DNA of 38,199 nt from Alphaproteobacteria bacterium (GCA_020446675.1 JAGREE010000072.1:1-38199), one strand, 5' to 3'; counted from the first letter of the stretch, positions 28,127 to 38,075 are shown. Translations and numbers: made by a program. The notes: generated by a model not told the origin, from the sequence alone.

Positions 28127-29110
28127 ATGCATTCCCTGAAATTACCAGATTTTGAAGATGTTTTGAGGGCGGCAAATAAAATTGCCGGCTATAGTGTAAA
28201 AACACCCCTTCTGAAATGTGATGATCTGTCTGAAAAACTGTCAGCTGAAATATTTGTCAAGGCTGAATGCCTTCAGCGTGTTGGCGCCTTCAAATTCAGA
28301 GGGGCGTATAATAGGCTTTCCAGACTATCAGATGACGAGAAGAAAAGAGGTGTTGTTGCATATTCTTCCGGCAACCACGCGCAAGGGGTAGCTGCGTCAG
28401 CCCGGTTACTGGGTATTGATGCAGTCATTGTCATGCCCAAGGATAGCCCGAAAATGAAGCTCCAGAATACCATAAATTATGGTGCAGAAGTGATTACCTA
28501 TGACAGGGCAACGGAAAGTCGTGAAGAAATCGCTGCTAAAATATCGGCAGAACGGGGTTGTGTAGTTGTGCCATCGTTTGAAGATTTTTATATTATCGCC
28601 GGGCAGGGAACAGCCGCTCTTGAAGCCATTCACCAGGCGAAGGATTATGGCACTGTTTTTGATATTTTTATGACGCCAGTTGGTGGCGGGGGCCTGATTT
28701 CAGGTTGCTCTCTTGCGGTTAAAGCCTTAAGCCCGAATACAGAAATTTATGGTGTTGAACCCGAAGGGTTTAACGATGTTCAGCGTTCCCTTCAAAGCGG
28801 TAAAATTGAAAGTAACCCTAAGCCCTCCGGGTCAATTTGTGACGCCATTCTTACAGTGCATCCGGAACCAATGACATATACAATCATGAGCCGCAATCTT
28901 TCGGGCGTTTTAACTGTGACAGATGAAGAAGCCCTTAAAGCGATGAAATATGCTTGGGAGAAACTGAAACTGGTCGTGGAGCCAGGCGCCTGTGTTGCGC
29001 TTGCAGCGATATTGCATGGCAAGCTGGATGTGAAGGGCAAAAAAATATGTATTGTTTTGAGCGGCGGTAATGTTGATGAGGAAACATTTATAAAGGCACT
29101 AAATACATAA
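28127..29110 (+). CDS. Threonine/serine dehydratase (fold-type II PLP enzyme)
   Basis: This enzyme probably deaminates threonine and/or serine to 2-oxobutyrate or pyruvate; serine racemase is a close alternative. The ATG at 28127, with AAGGTG 9 bases upstream, gives 327 residues and is preferred over an in-frame start at 28100. The PLP lysine is Lys56 in GAFKFRGAYNRL; SSGNHAQGVA, GTAALE, VGGGGLISG and the final VLSGGNVD are the family loops. It has no C-terminal regulatory ACT domain, so it is the catabolic-type short form, not allosteric IlvA. The stop overlaps the next ATG by one base, so the pair is coupled. Confidence 0.9.
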   Translation: MHSLKLPDFEDVLRAANKIAGYSVKTPLLKCDDLSEKLSAEIFVKAECLQRVGAFKFRGAYNRLSRLSDDEKKRGVVAYSSGNHAQGVAASARLLGIDAVIVMPKDSPKMKLQNTINYGAEVITYDRATESREEIAAKISAERGCVVVPSFEDFYIIAGQGTAALEAIHQAKDYGTVFDIFMTPVGGGGLISGCSLAVKALSPNTEIYGVEPEGFNDVQRSLQSGKIESNPKPSGSICDAILTVHPEPMTYTIMSRNLSGVLTVTDEEALKAMKYAWEKLKLVVEPGACVALAAILHGKLDVKGKKICIVLSGGNVDEETFIKALNT

Positions 29111-29664
29111 TGGCAAAGAATATTGGAAAAGTCGCAAATGGTGGAGGAATGCTATATCCCTATAAAGGGATTTGGCCAGAAATTGCCGAAAGCTGTTTTA
29201 TCGCACCCGGAGCCCGCATAATCGGTGACGTAAAAATCGGGGAAGGCAGCAGTGTGTGGTTTAACTGTGTACTTAGAGGTGACGTCGGAAAAATCAGAAT
29301 TGGCAAAAATACAAACATTCAGGATGGTAGTGTACTGCATGTTGATAGTGATGGATTTGATACAATACTTGGGGATAACGTGTTGGTCGGGCATATGGCG
29401 CTGGTTCATGGTACAACCGTTGAAGATGATGGCTTTGTCGGCCTTGATGCCACAACAATGGACGGCTGCATAATCAGAAAAAAGGGCATGCTGGCTGCCG
29501 GATCTCTCCTTAGTCCGGGAAAAATCATCGGTGAAGGTGAGCTTTGGATGGGCAGACCCGCTAAATATATAAAGGATATAGACGAAAAAGCATTAAGGGC
29601 TTTTGCAAAAGGTGCAAAAAAATATGCTGTTACAGCTCAGGAATATCTACGGGAATATTCATAA
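29110..29664 (+). CDS. Gamma-class carbonic anhydrase family protein
   Basis: This left-handed beta-helix hexapeptide-repeat protein has 184 residues and is of the YrdA/PaaY/CaiE type. The three zinc histidines expected of gamma carbonic anhydrases are present: His77 (VLHVD), His95 (VGHMA) and His100 (LVHG), with the usual 5-residue spacing between the last two. Hexapeptide repeats run about 27-150. Activity as a carbonic anhydrase is not certain, because many family members are inactive or have other roles. Its start overlaps the dehydratase stop. Confidence 0.92.
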   Translation: MAKNIGKVANGGGMLYPYKGIWPEIAESCFIAPGARIIGDVKIGEGSSVWFNCVLRGDVGKIRIGKNTNIQDGSVLHVDSDGFDTILGDNVLVGHMALVHGTTVEDDGFVGLDATTMDGCIIRKKGMLAAGSLLSPGKIIGEGELWMGRPAKYIKDIDEKALRAFAKGAKKYAVTAQEYLREYS

Positions 29665-29763
29665 TAGAATGTTCTGATTTATAGTAGCGTATTTACCATT
29701 GCTTTAAATTCCAATCTCATTAAAATCAGTCAAATAAAAATACAAAATATCTGGGAGTAGTGA

Positions 29764-31173
29764 ATGGAAGCAATGTTTGCAGCATTTGCAAATTGGTTGA
29801 ACATGATTGTATGGGGACCAATCATGCTGGTTTTGCTTCTGGGTACAGGAATATACCTTACTATCGGCTTGAAATTTATGCCGATCAGGCGCCTTAAGGC
29901 AGGTTTTCAAAGTCTTTTCAGTAAGACATCAAATACACATTCATCCGCTCATGACGGAATAACACCGATGCAATCACTTATGACGGCATTATCGGGCACG
30001 ATCGGGGCCGGAAATATAATCGGCGTTGCGTCAGCAATATTGATTGGTGGACCAGGGGCGATATTCTGGATGTGGATGACAGCACTTTGCGGAATGGCAA
30101 CCAAATATGCTGAAGCTTTGATGGCGGTCAGATACAGAGCTAAAAGTGAAGACGGATTTCTGATTGGCGGCCCGATGTATTATATCAAAATTGGTTTGCC
30201 TAAAAAATGGCTTTTTCTTGGGGTTTCATATGCCGGGATGATGGTAATAGCAGGTCTGGCAACAGGGCATATGGTGCAGGCAAATGCTATTTCCGTAGTT
30301 TTAAATGAAAATTTCGGGATCAGTAAATGGGTTACTGCTACGGCACTTTCTGCCCTTGTATTTGCTGTGATTATTGGTGGTTTAAAATCCATAGCAAGGA
30401 TGGCTGAGTTCACCGTTCCGACTATGAGTATTCTTTATTTATTGTTTGGCAGTGCAATTCTAATAATGAATGCGGGGCAAATTCCGACGGCATTTTTGCT
30501 AATCTTTGAGGGCGCATTCAATGGAACTGCTGCAGTTGGCGGATTTGCCGGGGCGGCTATTACAGCGGCCATACAGCAGGGGATTTCCCGTGGACTTTAT
30601 TCCAATGAGGCAGGGACTGGAAGCGCGGCTATTGCCCATGCTTCCTCTGAAACAAAAGATCCAATAGTGCAGGGCGAAATTGCCATGCTTGGAACCGTCA
30701 TTGATACGATTATCATTTGCACATTCACGGCGCTGATTATTTTAACTGTTCAGATCGACGTGGGTGGTATCAGGCAGGCCGCATGGTTGTTTGGGGATGA
30801 TGGAAATGCGGGGGCTATTTTGACTTCCCAGGCATTTTCAGCCGGCATTATCGGTGGAGGGTATGTTGTTATTGTCGGACAAATCATATTTTCATTTACG
30901 ACAATTATTGCCTGGAGTCTTTATGTAGAGCGGGCAGGCGTCTTTTTAACGAGTGAGAAATTCAAGCTGATTTTTAGAATATTGAGTGTGGCTCTTGTAT
31001 TCATGGGGTGTGTGGGTCAGTTTACGACAGTCTGGGCATTTGGCCTTGCATCATTAGGGCTAATGGCGGCTCCTAATCTTATTGCCCTGCTCATAAAAAG
31101 CCCGGAAATTTTTGAAATGACTCGCGTGGCACAAGAGAGAAGGTTAGAATTACAAAATCAAAATGCTGAATAA
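29764..31173 (+). CDS. AGCS-family sodium/alanine (glycine) symporter
   Basis: This inner-membrane sodium-coupled amino acid carrier has 469 residues and around ten to eleven hydrophobic segments. Family motifs are seen as GTIGAGNIIGVASAI near residues 78-92, GGPMYYIKIGL near 136-147, and GLYSNEAGTGSAAIAHAS near 278-295. GGGAG lies just before the ATG. It is followed by another sodium symporter 20 bases later and preceded, after 99 bases, by the carbonic anhydrase-like gene. Alanine or glycine uptake would match the dehydratase and the aminotransferase nearby. Confidence 0.95.
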   Translation: MEAMFAAFANWLNMIVWGPIMLVLLLGTGIYLTIGLKFMPIRRLKAGFQSLFSKTSNTHSSAHDGITPMQSLMTALSGTIGAGNIIGVASAILIGGPGAIFWMWMTALCGMATKYAEALMAVRYRAKSEDGFLIGGPMYYIKIGLPKKWLFLGVSYAGMMVIAGLATGHMVQANAISVVLNENFGISKWVTATALSALVFAVIIGGLKSIARMAEFTVPTMSILYLLFGSAILIMNAGQIPTAFLLIFEGAFNGTAAVGGFAGAAITAAIQQGISRGLYSNEAGTGSAAIAHASSETKDPIVQGEIAMLGTVIDTIIICTFTALIILTVQIDVGGIRQAAWLFGDDGNAGAILTSQAFSAGIIGGGYVVIVGQIIFSFTTIIAWSLYVERAGVFLTSEKFKLIFRILSVALVFMGCVGQFTTVWAFGLASLGLMAAPNLIALLIKSPEIFEMTRVAQERRLELQNQNAE

Positions 31174-31193
31174 AATAAGGGATTAAAATAAAA

Positions 31194-32555
31194 ATGAGTG
31201 TAGCTGAAAGTAAAAATCATGAAATGACAAGCCATTGGCGGTCGAAAACCGGCTTCCTGTTAGCGGCTGTTGGTGGTGCAATTGGTCTTGGTAATATTTG
31301 GCGTTTTCCATTTGAAGCAGGACAGAATGGTGGTGCAGCATTTGTCATCCTTTATGCAGCATTTGTGTTTATAATCGGCTTTCCTTTATTAAGCGCTGAA
31401 ACAATGCTTGGCCGTTATGGTAAAGAGGGGGCAATTACCAATTTTGGTCATATTGCACGATTGGAGGGCAAGTCACAGAACTGGAAATTTATAGGATGGT
31501 TTATAGCTTCCTCCGCCTTCATTATCAGTTCTTATTACAGTGTTATTGCCGGAACGACTGGGGCATATGCATTTGAAGCGATCAGGGGAACATTTTCCGG
31601 AATTACGCCTGAAGGGGCCAGGGAGCTTTATGCCAGCTATGAAGAAAGCCCCCTCAAACTCACTCTCTGGCACGGTTTGTTCATGGCAGGATGTGCGGTC
31701 GTTCTTTCCAAGCAGCTTAATAATGGTATCGAAAAAATGACATCGATTACCATGCCGCTCTTCTTCTTTCTTTTAATTGTGCTTATCATTGTTGCTGCGG
31801 TGATTGGCGATTTTTCTGCCGGGGTAAAGTTCCTTTTTGCACCTGATTTTTCCAAATTGACAATGGGAGTGGTGGTAACAGCCCTTGGCCATGCTTTCTT
31901 CTCCATCGGTGTTGCTTTAGGGATTATGCTTACTTTCGGGGCATACCTGCCGGATGATACTTCAATTGTTCAATCCTCTCTGCTCGTCTGTATCGGTGAT
32001 ACATTATGCGCGATGACTGCAGGCTTATGTATTTTTCCAATTGTTTTTGCCTTCGGATTAGAGCCTAACGCGGGACCAGCATTGGTTTTTAATTCTATGA
32101 CAGTTGCGTTTGGACAACTTAAATATGGTGGGTTATTAGGGACCGGTTTCTTCGTTCTGCTTGCCATTGCGGCATTTACAACCCTTCTTGCACTGATGGA
32201 GCAGATGGTCAGTTACCTCAATATTTTTTATGAAATGTCACGGGCCAAATCTGCCTGTATTGTGACAGGGTCAATATTTACACTTGGCCTTCTTTCCGTT
32301 TTGTCTTCAAATATTCTTGCCGGTTTCACAATAAACGGAATGAATTTGATAGATAGCCTTGATTGGTGGATAAACAAAGTCGGTTTACCACTTGGCGGAT
32401 TGTTTACGGCTGTTTTTGTTGGATGGGTTTTAAATAAGCAAAAAGTATTTGAAGCATTCGGAAAAAATGAAAAGCATCTTCAACTGTTATATACAATTAT
32501 TAAATATGTTTGCCCTATAGCTATTTCGATAGTGTTTATTTCGCAGATTATTTAA
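31194..32555 (+). CDS. Neurotransmitter:sodium symporter (NSS/SNF) family transporter
   Basis: This LeuT-fold sodium-dependent transporter of 453 residues probably imports amino acids. The signature is near the N-terminus: GGAIGLGNIWRFPFEAGQNGG read in parts, whose unwound helix 1 holds the sodium and substrate sites. The length and roughly eleven to twelve membrane segments suit bacterial members; the specific substrate cannot be read. AAGGGA precedes the ATG. It forms a likely operon with the AGCS symporter. A hairpin terminator follows its stop. Confidence 0.95.
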   Translation: MSVAESKNHEMTSHWRSKTGFLLAAVGGAIGLGNIWRFPFEAGQNGGAAFVILYAAFVFIIGFPLLSAETMLGRYGKEGAITNFGHIARLEGKSQNWKFIGWFIASSAFIISSYYSVIAGTTGAYAFEAIRGTFSGITPEGARELYASYEESPLKLTLWHGLFMAGCAVVLSKQLNNGIEKMTSITMPLFFFLLIVLIIVAAVIGDFSAGVKFLFAPDFSKLTMGVVVTALGHAFFSIGVALGIMLTFGAYLPDDTSIVQSSLLVCIGDTLCAMTAGLCIFPIVFAFGLEPNAGPALVFNSMTVAFGQLKYGGLLGTGFFVLLAIAAFTTLLALMEQMVSYLNIFYEMSRAKSACIVTGSIFTLGLLSVLSSNILAGFTINGMNLIDSLDWWINKVGLPLGGLFTAVFVGWVLNKQKVFEAFGKNEKHLQLLYTIIKYVCPIAISIVFISQII

Positions 32556-32586
32556 TCATCCGAAAATTTTAGCTGATTTCTCGCAG

Positions 32587-32611
32587 AATCCTGTTCCACG
32601 AACGGGATTTT
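32587..32611 (+). terminator. Hairpin terminator after the symporter pair
   Basis: AATCCTGTTC (32587-32596) pairs with GAACGGGATT (32600-32609) over 10 base pairs, including one wobble, with a 3-base loop (CAC). Only two further T residues (32610-32611) then G follow, so the U-tract is short; read as a weak intrinsic terminator separating the transporters from the aminotransferase unit. Confidence 0.5.
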
Positions 32612-32666
32612 GCTGTTATTAGAGGGCGGAAAATATAATATTCTACTCACTTGAACGGATCCGAAG

Positions 32667-33878
32667 ATGAATTCTGAATTTTACAGAATAAAAAGACTGC
32701 CCCCTTATGTTTTTGCTGAAGTCAACGCAATGAAAGCAAAAGCACGAGCGGCAGGTGAGGATATTATAGATTTTGGTATGGGAAATCCTGATCTTATGCC
32801 GCCACAGCATGTAATTGATAAAGTCACCGAAACCATGAAAGATCCGAAGGCGCACCGTTATTCTGCGTCAAAGGGCATTCATGGGCTTCGTAAAGCGATG
32901 GCCGCATATTATGAACGTCGGTTCAATGTAACCCTTGATCCGGAAAGCGAAGTGATTGCCACTTTGGGCTCGAAAGAGGGACTTGCCAATCTGGCGCAGG
33001 CCATTACGGCGCCAGGAGATGTGATACTGGTGCCAAACCCAAGCTATCCCATCCATCATTTCGGATTTATCATTGCCGGCGCGACAATTCGCCATTTGCC
33101 GACCAGCAAAGATCATGATTTTATGAGAATTCTTGACCAGGCTGTTAAACATAGTGTGCCGAAACCATTGGCGTTAGTGATTAACTATCCGTCCAATCCA
33201 ACGGCAGAGGTGGTTGATCTGGATTTTTACAAGGAGGTTGTTGCTTTTTGTAAGAAACATGAAATTTATATTCTTTCTGATCTGGCGTATGCGGAGATTT
33301 ATTTTAACGATGTCCCACCACCATCAATATTACAGGTATCTGGAGCGCGTGATGTCGCTGTAGAATTTACATCAATGAGTAAAACATATTCCATGGCTGG
33401 CTGGCGGATGGGTTTTGCAGTTGGTAATAAAGACCTTATTGCCGCATTAACCCGAATGAAGTCCTATGTTGATTATGGTGCTTTTACACCGATTCAGGTT
33501 GCCGCGACGGCAGCTCTTAACGGTCCACAGGATTGTATTGATTATGCACGAAATACATATAAAAACCGCAGAGATGTTTTGGTGAACGGAATGGCTGGCT
33601 CAGGCTGGGAAATTCCATCGCCGGAAGCCACCATGTTTGCCTGGGTGCCGCTTCCGGAAAAATGGAAAGAACATGGGTCCATGGAGTTTTCCAAATCCCT
33701 TCTGACGAATGCTAAAGTGGCCGTTGCGCCTGGTGTTGGTTTTGGCGAATATGGTGACGATTTTGTCCGGATTGCTCTGGTGGAAAATGAACAGCGTATT
33801 AGACAGGCCGTAAGAAATATGAAACAGTTCATGCAAAAAAGTGATGAATATTTGGAACAATTAAGTAAAAATAAGTAA
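32667..33878 (+). CDS. alaC: AlaC-type class I aminotransferase (alanine / LL-diaminopimelate family)
   Basis: This PLP aminotransferase of 403 residues resembles E. coli AlaC and is often labelled LL-diaminopimelate aminotransferase in alphaproteobacteria. The start MNSEFYRIKRLPPYVFAEVNAMK and DFGMGNPD are typical. GSKEGLANL (101-109) and NPSYPIH (124-130) line the PLP pocket, Asp205 (SDLAY) contacts the ring, Lys239 in SMSKTYSMAGWRMGF is the Schiff-base lysine, and Arg247 is nearby. It precedes hom by 9 bases, as in many alphaproteobacteria. The substrate (alanine/pyruvate/glutamate versus diaminopimelate) is not decided by sequence reading; the gene symbol reflects family resemblance. Confidence 0.85.
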   Translation: MNSEFYRIKRLPPYVFAEVNAMKAKARAAGEDIIDFGMGNPDLMPPQHVIDKVTETMKDPKAHRYSASKGIHGLRKAMAAYYERRFNVTLDPESEVIATLGSKEGLANLAQAITAPGDVILVPNPSYPIHHFGFIIAGATIRHLPTSKDHDFMRILDQAVKHSVPKPLALVINYPSNPTAEVVDLDFYKEVVAFCKKHEIYILSDLAYAEIYFNDVPPPSILQVSGARDVAVEFTSMSKTYSMAGWRMGFAVGNKDLIAALTRMKSYVDYGAFTPIQVAATAALNGPQDCIDYARNTYKNRRDVLVNGMAGSGWEIPSPEATMFAWVPLPEKWKEHGSMEFSKSLLTNAKVAVAPGVGFGEYGDDFVRIALVENEQRIRQAVRNMKQFMQKSDEYLEQLSKNK

Positions 33879-33887
33879 GGAAACGTT

Positions 33888-35180
33888 TTGAGTAATCCGT
33901 TAAAAGTGGCCGTTGCCGGGCTTGGGAATGTAGGCGTTGGGGTTGTTAAAATCCTTGAAAAGCATAAGCAATTAATAGCTGATCGTGCCGGTAGAGAAAT
34001 TATCATCACCACCGTTTGTGCCAGAAACAAAAATACTGACCGTGGTGTAGACCTCTCTTCCTATAATTGGGTGCCGGATGCGGCAACACTTGCGGATCAG
34101 GATGATGTGGATATTGTTGTTGAACTGATTGGCGGTGAAAACGGTGTTGCCTATGAAACAGCGAAAAACACCTTAAAAAATGCAAAATCACTGGTCACGG
34201 CTAATAAAGCAATGATTGCCCATCACGGTGCAGATCTGGCTGACTTGGCACAGGAAAATAATGTTGCTCTTCGTTTTGAAGCGGCAGTTGCCGGGGGCAT
34301 TCCCATCATTAAATCGATTGGTGAAGGACTTGCAGCCAATGAGCTTAATCTCGTTTACGGCATTATGAACGGCACCACCAATTATATGCTGTCCCAGATG
34401 GAAGCCAGAGGATTGAGTTATAATGAAATTCTCGCCGAAACAGAAAAACTTGGCTATCTGGAGGCTGACCCATCGCTTGATCTTGATGGAATTGATGCCG
34501 CACATAAATTGGCAATATTAAGCAGTGTGGCTTTTGGCACAAAAACTGATTTTGATAATGTCTATATTGAAGGTATCCGAAACATTGAAACCGTCGATAT
34601 TAAATATGGCAAGGAACTTGGCTACAGAATAAAACTTTTAGGCATTACAAAATTTGAAAATGGTAATCTATCACAACGGGTTCATCCGGTTATGATTGAT
34701 CGTAAACTTCCAATTGCTGGCGTAATGGACGGCTTTAATGCCCTTGTTGTTGATGGTGATTTTATTGACCGTACTTTTTATCAGGGACGTGGAGCAGGCG
34801 AAGGGCCGACAGCCTCAGCGGTGGTAGCGGATTTGATTGATATTGCAAGAGGACACACTGGTCCGGCATTTTTTAAACCGGCCTCAAAACTGGTGGCGGC
34901 AAATCCGGTGTCCATAAATGAGAGAAAAGGGGCATATTACATCAGGCTTCATGTTAAGGATGAAGCAGGAGTAATTGCAGATATTACCGGTTCTTTAAAA
35001 CAGGCGAATGTATCTGTTAAGACCATGTTACAGAAGGGGACAGAAATGGACGGTACTGTCTATGTTGTGCTGGCCACCCATGAAACGACAGAAACGGCAA
35101 TGAATGATGCCCTTAAGCTTATCAGTGAGTTTTCGTCAGTGATTGAAGCACCTTTATCTATAAGAATTGAAAAATTATAA
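33888..35180 (+). CDS. hom: Homoserine dehydrogenase
   Basis: This enzyme reduces aspartate semialdehyde to homoserine for threonine, methionine and isoleucine synthesis. The start is TTG at 33888, supported by AAGGAAA 7 bases upstream and by the protein N-terminus SNPLKVAVAGLGNVGVGVVKIL. The nucleotide-binding GLGNVGVG is at 11-18; the ENNVALRFEAAVAGGIPII segment and IMNGTTNYML (about 159-168) match the catalytic domain; EADPSLDLDGIDAAHKLAIL carries the catalytic Lys region. A C-terminal ACT domain (about 350-430: IRLHVKDEAGVIADITGSL) suggests feedback control by threonine. Total length 430. Confidence 0.97.
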   Translation: MSNPLKVAVAGLGNVGVGVVKILEKHKQLIADRAGREIIITTVCARNKNTDRGVDLSSYNWVPDAATLADQDDVDIVVELIGGENGVAYETAKNTLKNAKSLVTANKAMIAHHGADLADLAQENNVALRFEAAVAGGIPIIKSIGEGLAANELNLVYGIMNGTTNYMLSQMEARGLSYNEILAETEKLGYLEADPSLDLDGIDAAHKLAILSSVAFGTKTDFDNVYIEGIRNIETVDIKYGKELGYRIKLLGITKFENGNLSQRVHPVMIDRKLPIAGVMDGFNALVVDGDFIDRTFYQGRGAGEGPTASAVVADLIDIARGHTGPAFFKPASKLVAANPVSINERKGAYYIRLHVKDEAGVIADITGSLKQANVSVKTMLQKGTEMDGTVYVVLATHETTETAMNDALKLISEFSSVIEAPLSIRIEKL

Positions 35181-35230
35181 TTATCAGATATATTCATTGA
35201 AATATTAAATAATAAAAATAGGAATAAATT

Positions 35231-36211
35231 ATGGCTGTTAAATCGACTTTAGATCGTATTTTTGTACTAGAGCTCGTACGTGTCACAGAGGCAGCGGCGA
35301 TTGCCGCAGCAAAACTTGTCGGAATGGGGGACGAAAAAGCAGCAGATGCTGCAGCCGTTGATTCCATGCGCAATGAACTAAACGAACTGCCCATCAAAGG
35401 CAGGATTGTTATCGGTGAAGGGGAACGTGATGAAGCCCCAATGCTTTATATTGGTGAAGAAGTTGGAACAGGCGAAGGGCCGGAAATCGATATTGCCCTG
35501 GACCCGCTTGAAGGCACAACCATTGCCGCCAAAGCCATGCAAAACTCACTTGCTGTTGTAGCACTTGCGGAAAAAGGCAATCTTCTGAATGCCCCGGACG
35601 TCTATATGGATAAAATTGCTGTTGGTCCGGGCCTGCCGGAAGGGATCGTAGATCTTGATAACAGCGTTGAAGAAAATATTAAAGCCGTTGCAGGGGCAAA
35701 AGGGCGCCTGGTCAGTGACATGCTTGTTTGTGTGCTTGATCGTCCACGCCATGCGGAACTGATTGATAAAATCCGCGCTACCGGGGCACGGGTAAAATTA
35801 ATTGGTGACGGCGATGTTGCTGGGGTTATTGATACAACCAATCCCGATACATCTGTTGATATTTATATGGGATCTGGCGGCGCACCGGAAGGCGTTCTGG
35901 CAGCAGCAGCATTACGCTGTACAGGCGGGCAGATTCAGGGCCGTCTTACATTCAGAAATGAAGAAGAGCGTAACCGTGCCCGAAAATGGGGTATTGAAGA
36001 CCTTGATCGCAAATACAGCACCGTTGATATGGCCGCCGGTGATGTAATATTTGCGGCCACCGGTGTTACGGATGGAACGTTGCTTCGTGGTGTTCATAGC
36101 ACACCGGACGGAAAAGCCTACACGACAGAAACAGTCGTAATGAGGTCAGCCTCAAAAACGGTGCGTAATATCCGGACAATTCATAACCGCGCTGTCAAAC
36201 TGTCAAAATAA
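35231..36211 (+). CDS. glpX: Class II fructose-1,6-bisphosphatase GlpX
   Basis: This metal-dependent phosphatase makes fructose 6-phosphate in gluconeogenesis, and some members also act on sedoheptulose bisphosphate. The 326 residues have VIGEGERDEAPML (60-72) and DIALDPLEGTTI (87-98), which supply the metal ligands. It sits between hom and recJ, an order common in alphaproteobacteria. AGGAAT lies upstream of the ATG. No class I enzyme appears in the window. Confidence 0.95.
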   Translation: MAVKSTLDRIFVLELVRVTEAAAIAAAKLVGMGDEKAADAAAVDSMRNELNELPIKGRIVIGEGERDEAPMLYIGEEVGTGEGPEIDIALDPLEGTTIAAKAMQNSLAVVALAEKGNLLNAPDVYMDKIAVGPGLPEGIVDLDNSVEENIKAVAGAKGRLVSDMLVCVLDRPRHAELIDKIRATGARVKLIGDGDVAGVIDTTNPDTSVDIYMGSGGAPEGVLAAAALRCTGGQIQGRLTFRNEEERNRARKWGIEDLDRKYSTVDMAAGDVIFAATGVTDGTLLRGVHSTPDGKAYTTETVVMRSASKTVRNIRTIHNRAVKLSK

Positions 36212-36214
36212 TAA

Positions 36215-38023
36215 ATGATCAAGAATACCAATTCCACTGCCGACAAAGACTATATTCTGGCAGTGGAATCTTCTGTAACAGGGCGCTCATGGGTCGCTCG
36301 ACCGGCAGAGCATAGAGTAATACAGGCAATCGCCCAGAATTATGACCTGCCGGAAATTGTTGCCCGTGTTATTGCCGGACGCGGCATTGGTATCGATGAA
36401 ACACAGATTTTCCTTAATCCTACAGTAAAGGAAACTTTGCCTGATCCGTCACAATTCAAGGATATGGATAAGGGCTGCGCCCGTATTGCTGATGCGATTA
36501 TGCGGTCAGAAAAAATAGCTGTATTTGGCGATTATGATGTGGATGGCGCAACATCGTCAGCCCTTTTTAAACGTTTTTTCAAGGCAATTGGGCAAGACGT
36601 AACCGTCTATATTCCTGATCGGATGAATGAAGGGTATGGCCCAAACAAAAAAGCCATGCTTGAACTTAAAGCCGCAGGTCATAAACTGGTAATCACCGTT
36701 GATTGCGGCATTGTTTCCTTTGATCCTTTAAAGACAGCATCTGAGGCAGGGCTTGACGTGATCGTTGTTGATCATCATCAGGCAGAAGCGAAATTACCTG
36801 ATGCAGTGGCGGTCATAAATCCAAACCGTCTGGATGAAGAGCCGGGTTTTGGCCAACTGGCCGCTGTCGGGGTCAGTTTCCTGACGATCGTTGGTATAAA
36901 CCGGGAACTCAGAAACAGAGGCTGGTACCAGGAAAAAGGGTTATCAGAACCCAATATTATTCAGTGGCTTGATCTGGTGGCGTTAGGGACAATTTGCGAT
37001 GTGGTTCCGCTGGTGGGGCTTAATCGGTCATTGGTATCACAGGGTCTTAAAATCATGGCTGAACGGCGTAATGTTGGACTTAAAGCTCTCAGTGATGTTG
37101 CGGGGATCAGTGAGGCTCCCGGAACGTATCATGCCGGATTTATGCTTGGCCCAAGGGTTAATGCGGGTGGCCGGGTTGGAAGGTCAGAAGCAGGTAGCAT
37201 ACTGCTAAGTACAGAGGATGATCAGGAAGCGGCAAGAATATCGCATGAACTGAACACCTATAATGCAGAGCGACAGGCGATTGAAGCCATGGTTCTTGAA
37301 GATGCCATGGCGCAGGTGCAAAATAAAATCGGTGTTGGTGGACTGGTGCCGCCTGTTATTATTGCCGCAAATGTAGGGTGGCATCCTGGGGTTATTGGCA
37401 TCGTCGCAGGCCGTCTTAAGGACCATTTTAATCGACCGACAATTGTCATTGCCATTGATGAATATGGTGAAGCAAAAGGTTCTGCCAGATCCATAATGGG
37501 CGTTGATATCGGTGCAGCCATAACGGCGGCTAGACAAGCTGAAATACTTAGTGCCGGTGGCGGACATTCCATGGCGGCAGGGCTTTCGATGAGAAGCGAA
37601 AGAATAGAAGAGCTTGATCAATTTTTACGTCACAGGCTTGGTGCTAATGTCGATGAAGCCATGACGTCACTTTCCTTAAAACTTGACGGGGTTTTAAGTC
37701 TTGGCGCTGTTAACGCTGAACTTGTCCAATTGCTTGACAGTATCGGTCCATATGGTCAGGGAAACGCTGCACCGCGTTTTGCTTTTTCGGATGTCTTTTT
37801 AAGCTATGTGAATATTGTGGGAAAAGATCACGTAAAATGCACTTTTAAAGGGGGGGACGGTACAACAGTCAAGGCAATGGCCTTTCGCAGTGCCGATAAG
37901 CCGCTTGGCCAACTGCTGATAGAGTCACGTGGCAAAAAAATCAAAGTTGCCGGTACCATTCGTAATAATCACTGGAATGGTCAGATAAGTGCTGAAATCT
38001 TCATTGAAGACGCGGCGATTTAG
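36215..38023 (+). CDS. recJ: Single-stranded-DNA-specific exonuclease RecJ
   Basis: RecJ is a 5'-3' single-strand exonuclease for recombination and base excision or mismatch repair. The 602 residues contain the DHH-family motif I DYDVDG (106-111), the DHH triad at 186-188 in VVDHHQAE, the DHHA1 domain with SAGGGHSMAAGLSM (about 445-458), and a C-terminal OB-like domain (about 480-602). The ATG lies 3 bases after the glpX stop, so the two are likely co-transcribed. The stop is followed by about 100 non-coding bases and the tRNA. Confidence 0.96.
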   Translation: MIKNTNSTADKDYILAVESSVTGRSWVARPAEHRVIQAIAQNYDLPEIVARVIAGRGIGIDETQIFLNPTVKETLPDPSQFKDMDKGCARIADAIMRSEKIAVFGDYDVDGATSSALFKRFFKAIGQDVTVYIPDRMNEGYGPNKKAMLELKAAGHKLVITVDCGIVSFDPLKTASEAGLDVIVVDHHQAEAKLPDAVAVINPNRLDEEPGFGQLAAVGVSFLTIVGINRELRNRGWYQEKGLSEPNIIQWLDLVALGTICDVVPLVGLNRSLVSQGLKIMAERRNVGLKALSDVAGISEAPGTYHAGFMLGPRVNAGGRVGRSEAGSILLSTEDDQEAARISHELNTYNAERQAIEAMVLEDAMAQVQNKIGVGGLVPPVIIAANVGWHPGVIGIVAGRLKDHFNRPTIVIAIDEYGEAKGSARSIMGVDIGAAITAARQAEILSAGGGHSMAAGLSMRSERIEELDQFLRHRLGANVDEAMTSLSLKLDGVLSLGAVNAELVQLLDSIGPYGQGNAAPRFAFSDVFLSYVNIVGKDHVKCTFKGGDGTTVKAMAFRSADKPLGQLLIESRGKKIKVAGTIRNNHWNGQISAEIFIEDAAI

Positions 38024-38075
38024 CGTTTATTTCTGCGGTTTTTCAAAAAAGCGTACTTTAAATTCAAAAAAGATA

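Noticed and set aside
33542..34030. Antisense open frame of 162 codons over the aminotransferase-hom junction
   Set aside because: It crosses two well-supported genes, has Ser/Phe/Cys-biased composition typical of antisense frames and no family resemblance.
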